The notes beneath the pieces were generated by a model. That model made no database searches, was not told the origin of the DNA, and saw only the letters and a list, made by a program, of their open reading frames with translations. The position numbers and the translations under genes are program-made. Shown here one piece after another: positions 35,346 through 46,060 of a stretch of 64,000 nucleotides of DNA. Origin of the DNA: Fennellomyces sp. T-0311. Lineage: Eukaryota; Mucoromycota; Mucoromycetes; Mucorales; Lichtheimiaceae. Location: assembly GCA_025266875.1 (NCBI GenBank), contig JALLLT010000058.1, positions 1-64,000 of the forward strand. Reading direction: 5' to 3'. The number at the start of each line of letters is the position of its first letter. Within the stretch, counting starts at the first letter, position 1.

Positions 35346-37233
35346 ATAAATTCAAACAGCGGAAAACACTACTGCCGTTGGCACGGCCGGTGCTGATCTT
35401 CGGTTAGAAAAAAAAAAGAAGAGGTTACAGATCTTTGGGACTTCCATCATCAGGAGAGTCGTAAACTGTTGCCCAAAACCGACAACGCCAAAGTTTATCA
35501 CCACATGGAAATGCCACAGTTGTCTTAGTTAGATTTCTTTCAAGATATATTTACGTACTCATCCTTTCAATTCTGGTGTCAACAAAACAGCAACTTTACG
35601 TATTGTGTATATGAAAGTATTGTGGTTAATAGAAGAGATCAGAATGAATATACTCCTTTTCCATAGACGTTCAAGTCAATTACATAATGGATACCTATCT
35701 CTACCCATATTTCCAGTCACCGAATGGCAATAATAGAAAGTGTGCATACGCCGCCGACAAAAGCATTAGGTTACTATGGTGGTACGACATTATCGACTGG
35801 CCCACATAGATTGCTCTGGTTAGATATGCCGCTTAAAAATAACCGACATAGGCTCATCGCCATAAGATTATAACGGTAAAAAGGCGCAAGCCAGAAAACT
35901 TCTTTACTCAGGTTCTAGATCTCATTCGTGCCCGTGTTACATTACCTGTTCCCATCATTATATTGTTACGTTCCAACTTATCCTTACACAATGAATAGAG
36001 TTTACGGTATTATACTTTGTTGGGTTTATACGTGTACACTTTTGTGTATTGATAAGAATGCTAGAATGTGCTTTCAAATATCCCCGCAGCAATACCACTT
36101 TCCATACGATTCGCCTCCCATAACCCGTTCAAAATAGATCACGAGAAACAGAAAGGCCATACTCGAACCGAAAAAGCGCAAAATGAAGCGATCAAGAGGA
36201 TAACATGTTACAACGCTTGGCAGCCCCATAATTGCTTGGTATCTTGATCCTATGCTGTGTAACACAACAAATCTTATGTCATTGTCGTTCGAATTACAAT
36301 ATGCGGCCGGTTTTCTACTGGTTGTTGAAGACCATGCGTTCAGCGTCTACATACCCGATATAAAATACTTAAAACTATTAATCTAGGTTTCACTTGAATC
36401 AAGCATAGGTGTCATTGTAGTGCCTGCAAGGGTCAATCAATTATGACCACATAATAGCTGCAAGTTACTGCATAGAATTGCATCAGCCATGTGGGCTCAA
36501 TGCTAATGTCACACCAGTTAAGTGCACGCTAGGTTAAAACAACCTCATTTGTCCACTTTTTTTCTCAGATCTTCGCAATCTGTGCACGGGTAACGTGGTA
36601 CTACTGCTGATGTGCTCACGAGATGTTGCAAAACAGTGCACTACCCCGAACAACGTTATTGTTATGCTCACCATAGTCAGTGCCAAGTTGGCACCTCTTC
36701 CCGTGATGTATTATTACAAGCTTCCAAATAAAAAAAGATTACGATGATCGTGTATAGTAACCACTATATTGTTATGTTGATATCTAAGCATTACTGACTA
36801 AAAAAAAGAAAAAAAAATATATTTATCACGATGCCAGAAAAGCAAAATGATATATTGCGAGCGTGAATGACAGAGAAATCAAATGTGTATAATAAGTATA
36901 ATAGATTGGTCAATCTGCAGGACGACGAGCTTTTGCAGGAGTGAAAGTGAGAACAATACATAGATACACTGATATATAAAGCTGAGGAAAATAAACGAGC
37001 GGTATATGGGTGATGTACATAATTTAAAGAAGTTCCCCTTGCCTTTGGAAAGAAATAGAGTTCTTTTCTGGTGGAACAGGGGTTATGCATATAGGAATGA
37101 GTAAAGGAAAGTTTGGGCATAGAGAAATAGTGAGAGGAGGTGATGTGGGGAGTTAGGGATGATGCTTGCATAATAGAAAAGTAAGAAAAAAATAAAAGGT
37201 TCTGTAAAAATAGCAAAAAAAAAAAATGCTTCG
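35346..37233. other. AT-rich gap and long 3' flank of the Zn2Cys6 gene
   Basis: No convincing gene. The open frame at 36791-37216 (minus) is low-complexity and lies in the likely 3' UTR of the transcription factor. Confidence 0.45.
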
Positions 37234-38339
37234 CTAATCTGAAGCATAACCTCTGCGTGTATTATGCTCGTGTGTTCCAGCTAACAATGGGTAAATGGGA
37301 TAGCTAGGACTTCGATCGACAGCTGCCAAGGTTACGGCAGAAAATGTCCTACACGAAAGTTGATCTGATAATATGTCGGAAACGGAATCCGTTAGCATTT
37401 TGAACACCCCCTTTGCAATGTAAAATTTGTCGATCCCTCTTACCCATTACACTCGGCATCCCCTCCTTTGTCACATGATCTGCGAAGGTTGAACTCATCA
37501 TTGGCTTGTCACTACTCGTTGAATGATGGTCGGACAACGGAGATGGTGGTGAAAGACTTTTGATTGGTGAAGTACTACCCCGTGGTTGTTGTGGCCATTG
37601 CGTGACCATCAAGGAAGGGCAGCTAGCTTGTTTCATAATGGACTTGGGCTCTGAAACGCCTGAGGATGTTAGATATCAGGACAAATAGCGTTAACTTGGT
37701 TGTATTACCATGGTGATCAACGTCCATAGCTGAAAGTGGCCGTTCGACTTGTCGAGTTAAAGGTTCCACCCATTGCAGTCGCTGTTTATCGTCATCTGTC
37801 GCAGTTGCATTGCTGTTGTTATTGTTGTCCACCGTTGCCCAGCCCATCATCAATGCAGTCTGCTTGTTGTTGTTCAAATGATGAGCGGATCTCTTTTTAC
37901 TGGCGCGATGAATGCATGGGATCCGATTGGTAGCACAATACGCACATGGTTGACCGCCGTCGCACTTGGTTTTGCGGCGTCGACACGTCTCGCAAGCTGA
38001 TCCGGAGCTAAGGCGTCGTGGTACAGCATTATTATTCTGATGAACGGCGGGTTTTGCTGGGCGGAGCACATCTTGCTGATAGTATTGGTGATGTTCGCTA
38101 TCATCTTGAAAAAAGGCAATTCGCCATGGTTTGTTATTCAAGTGGTGGTCACTGGTCGGATTACTCGTATTGTTGTTCGAGCAGTAACGACAGTGCAATG
38201 GACCACTACAAAGGTTGGTCTTGAACATACAATGGGATCTGTTTTCTTGCTGACGTTGTTGGTCGCAGTAGTAATCACCCCCGTATGGAGGGTGAAGGGG
38301 TTGCTTTGCGTTGGGAAATGGAAGCGACTGTTGCGACAT
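37234..38339 (-). CDS. Zn(2)Cys(6) fungal transcription factor
   Basis: Three exons (37709-38339, 37444-37659, 37234-37322) give 311 residues. The binuclear cluster is ACETCRRRKTKCDGGQPC followed by AYCATNRIPC, with spacing C-x2-C-x6-C-x5-C-x2-C-x6-C, at residues ~140-170. The flanking regions are low-complexity: Gln/His/Asn runs before the cluster, and Ser/Pro-rich SPIKSLSPPSPLS after it, a possible phosphorylation site cluster. No fungal_trans middle-homology domain is present, so this is a short form. I started at MSQQSLPF because the upstream in-frame ATG lies beyond a hydrophobic, promoter-like stretch. Target genes are unknown. The third exon was chosen because its acceptor restores the frame and gives a clean terminus (RRGYASD). 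Confidence 0.85.
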
Positions 38340-39655
38340 GTATATATAATAGAATGATAATAAGAAAAAAACTTTTTTTGAATGCGGTTGTCGTTTATAT
38401 GGCGGTTGGGAAAAGGAACGGAAAAAAGAGTTCAAGTTCTCTCCTCGTAAATCTGTGATTTATCATAGGCGTGGCTACCTTTTTATATTTCGTCAACTAT
38501 ATGTATATGGAAAGAAATAGACATATGGGGGGTTCCGCTAGAAGATGGTGGCAAATAGAGAAGCACACACATTGAATAAGCCGATCCGAGAACCATTGCC
38601 AAAAACGCAAAAGTGCGCACTTGCCAGCTCCCTCTCCCCCCAGTTTTTACGCTAACCGCTCGATGTTAATCTTACAAGAGTCTAAACGAGTAGCTAGTGG
38701 ACATTTTTGTAAATTCTCGAAATTCCGCTCGAGTGGGGGAAGAGGGGGCGCGTGCAAATATAATAAACATAATGCACATAATACATGATCAGGTTGCACC
38801 ACCAACCCCTGCTCCTGGAAACCAGAATCTAAATACCATTTGTCCATATATCTGCTCTCAATTTTCCTCTCACTTTGTATCAGACCTCACTTTTTTCTTA
38901 TGCCACGTGTACTTGACGGAGCCACGATTATTCCATTAATGATCTTCTTCGGTGAGAGTCTACCATTTTAGTACTTTGCCGCCCCCTTCCCTGTAGACTA
39001 ATCCAACATGCATAGTATTATCCGTTCCCACACTGTCGGGTCGAATAGAGCCGAAGATAATGGACTGTTGTTTCGAACACGACAAGAACGGGTATCCTTC
39101 TCCCCCCCCTCAAATCCTCAGACCAATCGGTTGCCATCGGATTACTTGCCTTATATGAATTGATGATCGTTGTCATGCAATGGCTTTTATTTTTATGAAA
39201 GTAAACCGAATCAAATTGTAAAAATGTCGATTAGTAAAGTCAGTTATCAGCATTTAAAGGCGTTCGTGGTATCCAACACAAAAAAAAAAGCATCGTCATC
39301 ATTAATCATATGTCGTTGTGGCTTCATTGTATGTTTTGTGTATGTGTGTGTGTGTGTGTGTGCGTGTACCGTTGCAAAGAAAGTTCTGCTGACCGACAAC
39401 AACAAACAATGCTAAATCACTGCCCCATCTCCACCTTCCCCTGGCCCCCTCAATCGCCATCAATGAGAAAATAATGCATCTCTAAACTTTTGTGAACCTT
39501 GTCCACCTATTCCAGTTACAGCGGATCCTGCAGTACCACGTTTTAAAACGTGCTGTATTTATCAATCAATGTCTGCACTAATGGCAGTTAGGAGAAATTT
39601 TAGGTAAGGTGACTGAAGATGAAATGAGGCCAAAAAAAGAATGAGGGTAGCTATA
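38340..39655. other. Long intergenic region
   Basis: Promoter of the Zn2Cys6 gene plus noncoding sequence. It contains a TG microsatellite (39343-39367) and C-rich tracts near 38635 and 39104. Confidence 0.5.
39343..39367. repeat. TG microsatellite
   Basis: About ten TG units with one TGCG interruption. Confidence 0.9.
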
Positions 39656-40189
39656 CTAGTCTTCAACAGGCTCTGTTGGACGCCAATAGGTATACAGTTC
39701 ATACGCCACCACTGCGCCCACGGATATAAATGCAGCCCCCAGGATGAACGGAGCAAGAATGAGGATACCGAGGGTCAATCCAACCGCCACAAGGAATATC
39801 CAAAGCAAACTGGTAATGCAAGTTGACACAAACAGCGTTGTTGCAGCATACAATACAAAGATTGATACTGGGAGTGCTGAAAGTGCAGCCAGAATGTATA
39901 ATACCAATCGAACATCGGGGCTATTGTTACTCATGTTACCTTTGACAAAAAAGTTCCCATAACAAAAAAAAACAATAAGCCCTTACTATTGCCATAACAC
40001 TCTGACTGCTTCTTTGGCTGCGGCCCCGTACACTTGACCGTACTTTCGCGCTGTGAGCCAGTACGGCTCCGCCAGCTTAATATATGGTTCCACGAAGGCC
40101 GGCAACAATGACCCGATCTGATCGGTTGATTGTTCATCGCGATCCAGAGTATGCGATTCTTTTGACAATGTCTCGTACATTTTGAACAA
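39656..40189 (-). CDS. Promethin/LDAF1-like (Ldo16-like) lipid-droplet protein
   Basis: Two exons (39987-40189, 39656-39920) give 155 residues. The intron is 66 nt; its acceptor ACAATAG was chosen because nearer AGs create a stop. The N-terminal ~60 residues are amphipathic, with EPYWLTARKYGQVYG. They are followed by a nearly continuous hydrophobic core of about 75 residues that can form four short membrane helices (VLYILAALSALPVSIFVLY, TLFVSTCITSLLWIFLVAV, GLTLGILILAPFILGAAFI, SVGAVVAYELY). Length and layout match promethin proteins, which partner seipin at sites of lipid-droplet formation in the ER. The assignment is by architecture and sequence impression, not a decisive motif. Confidence 0.6.
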
Positions 40190-43094
40190 GAGAGAAGGAG
40201 TATCGTAATATATGAATTGCCTGATTGAGGAAAGCGTCTAAATGCGAAGGTACCATGACTTTCACAGCATTTTCTTAAAAAGTACGTACTGAATTTTTTT
40301 AATTAAATGATCGGCTTCCAATAGACGACAATAAGCCAAATTACCGATATATATCGAACAAACCTTGACAAATATTCGGCCACTTTAACAATAAAGCATT
40401 GTTGCTCACCCTAACCTCGCGGTCTTGGCGCAAAGTTTTCATCCGGGTTTTGCCAAGGTTGCATTGTAAATGCGCTCGTCCCCAATGGAAGCCACCCCAA
40501 CCAAAAAGCCCTTTGCAGCGCTTATCCTTTTTTTCCAAATATAAGCGCACTAGTGTCTTCCACATTGTATTGGAACGTCAATGTAGATTTTTAATTGATT
40601 ATGCTAAAGTAAATAGGAATCGGTCAGATACTACAATGGTAACGCACGTCTCTTTAGCTCTGTTTTTAAGCTTTCCGGAAGAACCGATCAAACGCCATGA
40701 GCAAGTTATCTGCACTAGGAGCATATCAACCTCTTAGATATGAGCAGTGCTAGAGGAAGAGCCAATCAGGTTCGAAAGGCATACATGCTGTATAAACTAC
40801 TATAGCGTGAAAATTATCTTTTATATCACTGCATCAAACGACAGGAAGTGAAGAGCGCTCGGTCAGTGTAGACACAGTCCAAACTATTCCGGCTATTCCC
40901 TCCAACTCCATTGTCGCATTACAACAGCTTTGCATACCCTCCTGCTTTAAACTGGGTTGGATCGGTCAAAGAAGCAAACCTAGCAACAGTATAATATTAG
41001 TAATGCATAGCGCTTATGCAAGTCAGGGAACAGACTAACATTGCTCTTGCTATTAATAATATCCCCGTTAGGAGATTTTATTATGCACATATATGTAGGA
41101 AGGATGGCGATCATTTACGGGAGCTCTCCGAATTAAACTTTTAAAAATAATCTATAGAACATGTGCTCTTGCCGACGCTACCAATGACTTTCAAGATGTT
41201 AGTTACGGGCCACGTTCTACTTTAGTCTGATATATACCACTTTAATACTTATGAATATTATGAACTATAGGCCATGCAGTGGGTAGATGTAAGTCAGCTG
41301 TGCTTTTTGACGCACTTTAATTCTTCAACTGATAGTGCATTGCTGATGTATCCCATCACCACTGTACATGCCCCTTTCATCAACTTTGTACGTGACCTCT
41401 TTCTATTATTAATTTGGTCAAGCAGTTTAGTTCGGGTTCTGTGAATTTCAAGTGTACTGTTGTGTCCAAAATTGTACGCTGGTGGTTGTACATGATGGCT
41501 GGTGTGATACTATTGGCAGTAGATCCCTTATATCTTCAACGATCACTTAGATAGATAGCTCTTTATCTGCTCACCTGAAATAAATTACTATCACACAGGT
41601 TCATCTTTCATCTGTATTCAATTCTGCAGCGTCATCGGAGCGAGGAAAATAAGTTTGGCTGATGGTGCGTGCACGTGAATATAGACAACCCAAAATGGGG
41701 GGTTTCCATCAACAGAGACGAAGCCTTGGCATAATAAGATTGGATAGCAACAAAGGGAAACCCTGGTTTGAATTGACCGAAGTTTAAAAGTTTGTACCTT
41801 CGTTATCAAGTATTTCCTATCGCACGCGATAAGAGTGGAGTATAAGCACGGTAGTGTACGTAGGTCATTGAGTCACGGGAAGGGGTCCTATCTGAGCATA
41901 TGCAGTGATTCGTTTTACTTTGCGTACGTAACACACGTAAACAATAAAAAGTGGTCAAAGTTGGAGCCATATAGATTAAAATGATCCAACAACGTTCCAT
42001 TGGTCACAAACGAGCTAAGCCAAAGGAGCTGTGAGCAAAGTTTAAATATCTAACTATATAGTATCCCTATCATTGATACGAGCACTAGGATGTGGCGAAA
42101 GGACATACGATATGGTAAACTCCAACGGTAACCTTTTCTATCCACTGGTGACAATCACTATTGGCTGCCACCATCAAACACAAACTGAGTTTACCATTTT
42201 TTTTGTGAATTTAATATAGACGCTGATACAGAAAGTCAAATACGCTGAATAAAGATTTGGGATAGCAGGCCGTTTCTGTGGAGGAGCATTTGCTTTTACA
42301 TATCCTTTTTGCCTTTCGTGATCATCACAAGTCCGCCATAGTCATAACCTCAGGCTGTTGAAATATCTCGCTTTAACAGTTTCATGCAAATTCTGATATC
42401 GTCATAGTGACTGACTGGAAATATATTCAACGACAAAGCTGCAGGCTGAAAATTGCAAAATGGCGATGTGATTGCATGGCAGGGACTATTATTGTGCTTA
42501 ATCACAGGGACAAAATACCATTGTACACGCGCTTGGATCCCAATTAACGAATGGTGAATGAGGGGTTTTCATTTTCGGGGTGAAAGATTGACATAAAGGC
42601 GTATAGTTTTTGCGGGGCGGTACGACAAAACGAGAATTCGAATTCAGGTGAATTAGGTGTTGACGTGCGAAGTTATGCCACTCTGGACTTGTCATAAGTC
42701 GTATTCCCTCATTAGACCAGATGATCTGTATCTAACGCCGTTCTCTCCTATATCCATATGGTTGTTGACGCCTAGCTCTATCGCAAGCTGCCCTTTGGAT
42801 CTGCAATTTCGACGAAGACGCCAAGAGCACAATGCATATATGCCGCCAAGAATTTCATCCCAAACTGCTAATCTCCTACATTAAATAAGCGTTCGCAGGC
42901 TGTGATACAAAATTTCAAAGTATGCATGACAGATAGCCGGGAGCACGTGGACAATGTGCATTACAAGATCGGCAATTAGGGCTTAAAGGAAACAGGGCTA
43001 ACATGAAAAGGGTATGATTATCCAAATTGGTAAAAAGTATAAAAAGCAATTCTTTCTTTGTTTTTCCCCAGCTTTCTTTGCTGCTGCTGCTCTG
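40190..43094. other. 2.9-kb AT-rich gap
   Basis: No supported gene. The open frame 40399-40737 (plus) has no homologue I recognise and no splice context. Confidence 0.45.
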
Positions 43095-43721
43095 ATGGAT
43101 AATCCATCCCTCCAATTCCGATGGTCAAGTCCGGACGCCCTCTTAGCCCACGTCGTCTCCAACGTCGATAGCGTCATCCAGTGCTCCGAAGCACGGATGC
43201 ACTACCAGCATATGTTGCTGCCTAGTTTACAGAGCTTCATCACCAGCATGTATTCGCGATGTCGCCTCACTCCTACCGTACTTATCGTCGCCCTCATTTA
43301 CCTTGACCGTCTGAAACGCAATCTGCCGAGCCAAGCCCGAGGAGGTTTAATTTAGTAACTCGTACACGCCTCGCAATACAATCTAATATATGACTTGCAT
43401 AGAGTTTGATACGCATTACAAACTCTTTTTAGCAGCAATCCTTTTAGCTTCCAAATATATCGAGGACCATAACCGGGCAGTAAAGTCAATATACCGTGCC
43501 GTTGCTCCGCTGTACTGCCCTCGCGAGCTGGTCGAGATGGAACGCAGCTTTCTTGCTATCGTAAATGTAAGCAAAGTGTCGTAAAGCAATGGCTTTTACT
43601 GATAAAAAACCAGTTTAATCTGTACGTTGACCTGGACCAAGTGTACCAGTACACGCAAGAGCGCAAGGATGTACTTGAGCTGGAACTTGCCTCAAGCGAG
43701 AAGCTCAGCCTCTGTAAATAG
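43095..43721 (+). CDS. PHO80/PCL-type cyclin
   Basis: Three exons (43095-43344, 43403-43566, 43614-43721) give 173 residues. The cyclin box includes LTPTVLIVALIYLDRL and DTHYKLFLAAILLASKYIED, with the MERSFLAIVN helix across intron 2. These are the marks of the Pho80/Pcl family that binds Pho85-type cyclin-dependent kinases. In yeast such cyclins control phosphate response, glycogen and morphogenesis; the exact branch cannot be decided here. The short N terminus (about 25 residues before the box) is typical for small PCLs. It converges with the acyltransferase gene, stops 144 bp apart. Confidence 0.85.
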
Positions 43722-43864
43722 CCCCCCCCCCATTTATCGACCCACTGTACCATACGTTACTTTTTAGGAATATACCAAAAGCGTAAAAAGTGCTCTTTGT
43801 TTATATATAAATAAAAAATGATGATATTGAAAATCGCTGTACAACACTTTGAAACAGAAATTAG

Positions 43865-45015
43865 CTATGCAGAGAAGTATCGAAGGAACGGCGCTAAAAA
43901 CATTCTTCCTGTTACAACCAAAGTGGTCAAAGTACATGCGATGCCGACCACTCGTTGCCAACCCACAAGCTCCTGCTTATATCCAGTTTTCTCGCGGACA
44001 ACTACTTCTGCAAGAACGATCACTCCATGAAGCGTGAAGAAAATCACATTCTCCAACGAAACTTGACGAAAGAGGCACACGATAATCAACTCATGATATA
44101 GACCACTGATGAAATACACAAGCAAACCACGTAGCATCCTACTACGACGCGCTGCGGCCCTATCACCATCCGCATCCTTCTTGCTATCCGCGCTTTTCTG
44201 GGAGAAAATCAACATATGCATGAGATTTCGGATGGGCGCATTCCAGCGACGGCTTTTCGGAAAGAGGTGATCTAATTAGTATAGAACATATCGTTGTCGC
44301 GTTAGAAATACCTCCAGAACTCTTTCGGGCTGCTGGCAAACATGGGGGAGTGATTCAAGTCGGACGTCGGGACACCGAGAGCGACCTGTTGGAGCCCCAT
44401 GAAGACATCCGCGACGCCAAGAAAACAATACGCCTTTGCTCCAAACAGTGCAGTCAGACCCAAACTTGTCGGATGTAGCCATGGGAGGGTCAACATGGAC
44501 GTCATCTTGTCGGGGAATAGTGGATCGACGCATAGCTTCATGACTGCCAACTTGCATGCACCTCGAACCATTCGCTTGACACCTTTGATACGCGCGTTCC
44601 TTCTCTCGTGGTCTGTCAGTTCGAGAGTCTCGATCTTTCGTTCTGCCAGCTGCATTCGCTGTTCATCCGACGCCTCCAGGGTCAAATATTGGGAAGAGTT
44701 GAGCCACTCTTGGTACGAGTACTTTTCTACCGGTATGGCAGCACTGTAAGCCGCATAAAACCATGGAAACGCCAAGTAGAACAAGTTGGCTGGGGTACTT
44801 GCGGATGCAATCACTAGAGGAATGGCAGTGTGGACGATCGCCAGGCCCGTTCGCAATTGTGCCTTGCTCAGCGGAAGCTTCTTCTCATTTCGTAACACAG
44901 CATAGTCAGCGGATATCACGGCCCAGTATAATGTCACTAGTACAGGCGCCTGCACGATAATAGGTGGTGGAAGCGTAATGTAGACCATGGGCCGCAATGA
45001 CCCTGGCCATGGCAT
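43865..45015 (-). CDS. Wax-synthase-like membrane O-acyltransferase
   Basis: Two exons (44312-45015, 43865-44252) give 363 residues. The acceptor CGAAAAG was chosen because it creates the family motif FWSRRWN, where nearer AGs break the frame. Other features are SPKEFW just before the junction, GLYHELII with the presumed active-site His, and LHGVIV. Several membrane segments are present (PIIVQAPVLVTLYWAVI, GLAIVHTAIPLVIAS, LFYLAFPWFYAAYSA, MLRGLLVYFISG, VVGIACTLTTLVVTG). The family (wax synthase/MBOAT-like) transfers acyl chains to alcohols or sterols, or to polyketides in fungal gene clusters, in the ER. No biosynthetic cluster surrounds it. The start may instead be Met-10 (44988). Confidence 0.8.
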
Positions 45016-45939
45016 TGTGAAATGTGTACTAGGGTCAGGTCGCTAAGCCCATCCAAACAATCAATTTTGAGTCGGCTTAACGGTGAGCTTAAAAAGGCAG
45101 ATCGTCGCCACCATGGTTGAAAAATCTCTAGAAGTGTCAAACTGATACCAGCTGATACTCTTGTCCGTTGATGCTCGACACTGCAGGTGCGTAATCGTAC
45201 TACTGGCCTCAAAAATTGATCGGCCAAACCAGTGGGACGAGCGAACAGGAGAGATAGTTGAGCTGCTCGATAGGAAGCGTTACACAACGTCTCTTGGTAG
45301 CTAGATTCGCAAGCAATGTCTCATAAACACTCTATATCTCTCGTCATATGTAGCCTGGAGCAAAAAAATACAATACCAGTGGAGATCAAGTGCCCAAAAG
45401 GTGTCCATGAGAGCCGCACAATTGACGATGCTTTTAGGTCGGTGGGCGAATCATGATGGGGGTTTTGATCTGGCTTCATCCCCGCACTAGCGATAGTGCC
45501 TGTACCATATTGTACCATCGCTTGGTATCTACTACTTTGCCACAAGTCTCGATACCAAGCTGTTGACAGAATTGAAGGAGATGATATCGTACAGCATGCG
45601 TACCAGTGAGTTAGCTTTGCACGAAAAGATTCCGCATTGCATGCTGCCTCGCGAGCAAAAGTCTTCATGACTCGCTACCAAAAATATCCGCCAACGAATA
45701 ATACGTTCGTAAGTAAATAGTCAAACTATATATCAACGTGAAGTTACTAATATGGCCTGGCGATATTACTGAAATGCGACAAATCTTGGCTGCTTCACAC
45801 CAAATAAAAATTTGCAAGCACATACATATGATATTTAATGAGTTTGGAATAGCAAAGCTTAATGAACATGATGCACAACAAAGAGAAAAGGATATACTGA
45901 CAAAAATACAGGCGTTCAGCTAACTAAACTATTTTTTCT
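45016..45939. other. Intergenic region between acyltransferase promoter and Fanzor 3' side
   Basis: No supported gene. A 61-codon plus-strand open frame (45738-45923) of unknown nature lies near the presumed outer end of the Fanzor locus. Confidence 0.4.
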
Positions 45940-46060
45940 CCAGCTTCAAGCTGGTTGGGGCAGCGAACGAGAACACGAGCTACACCGAAGGGATTTCCAT
46001 GTTGGGATTGATTTGATATGGGTCTTGTGGATTTCTCCTGAACGCCGGTAGCGGTGTGTT
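45930..46060 (-). ncRNA. Predicted guide-RNA (omega/fRNA) scaffold region of the Fanzor
   Basis: In TnpB and Fanzor loci the guide RNA overlaps the 3' end of the nuclease gene and its downstream flank. Here a perfect hairpin, CCAGCTTCAAGCTGG (45940-45954; 7-bp stem, 1-nt centre), lies 25 nt beyond the Fanzor stop on the minus strand and is followed in that direction by an A-rich stretch. The boundaries given are a guess; only the hairpin is seen directly. Confidence 0.3.
45940..45954. repeat. Perfect 15-nt palindromic hairpin after the Fanzor stop
   Basis: CCAGCTT-C-AAGCTGG, seven base pairs around one central base. Confidence 0.9.

Noticed and set aside
36791..37216. 141-codon minus-strand open frame
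   Set aside because: Phe/Ser-rich AT-biased frame lying in the probable 3' UTR of the Zn2Cys6 gene; no conserved feature.
40399..40737. 112-codon plus-strand frame
   Set aside because: No motif and no family resemblance; sits in AT-rich intergenic DNA.
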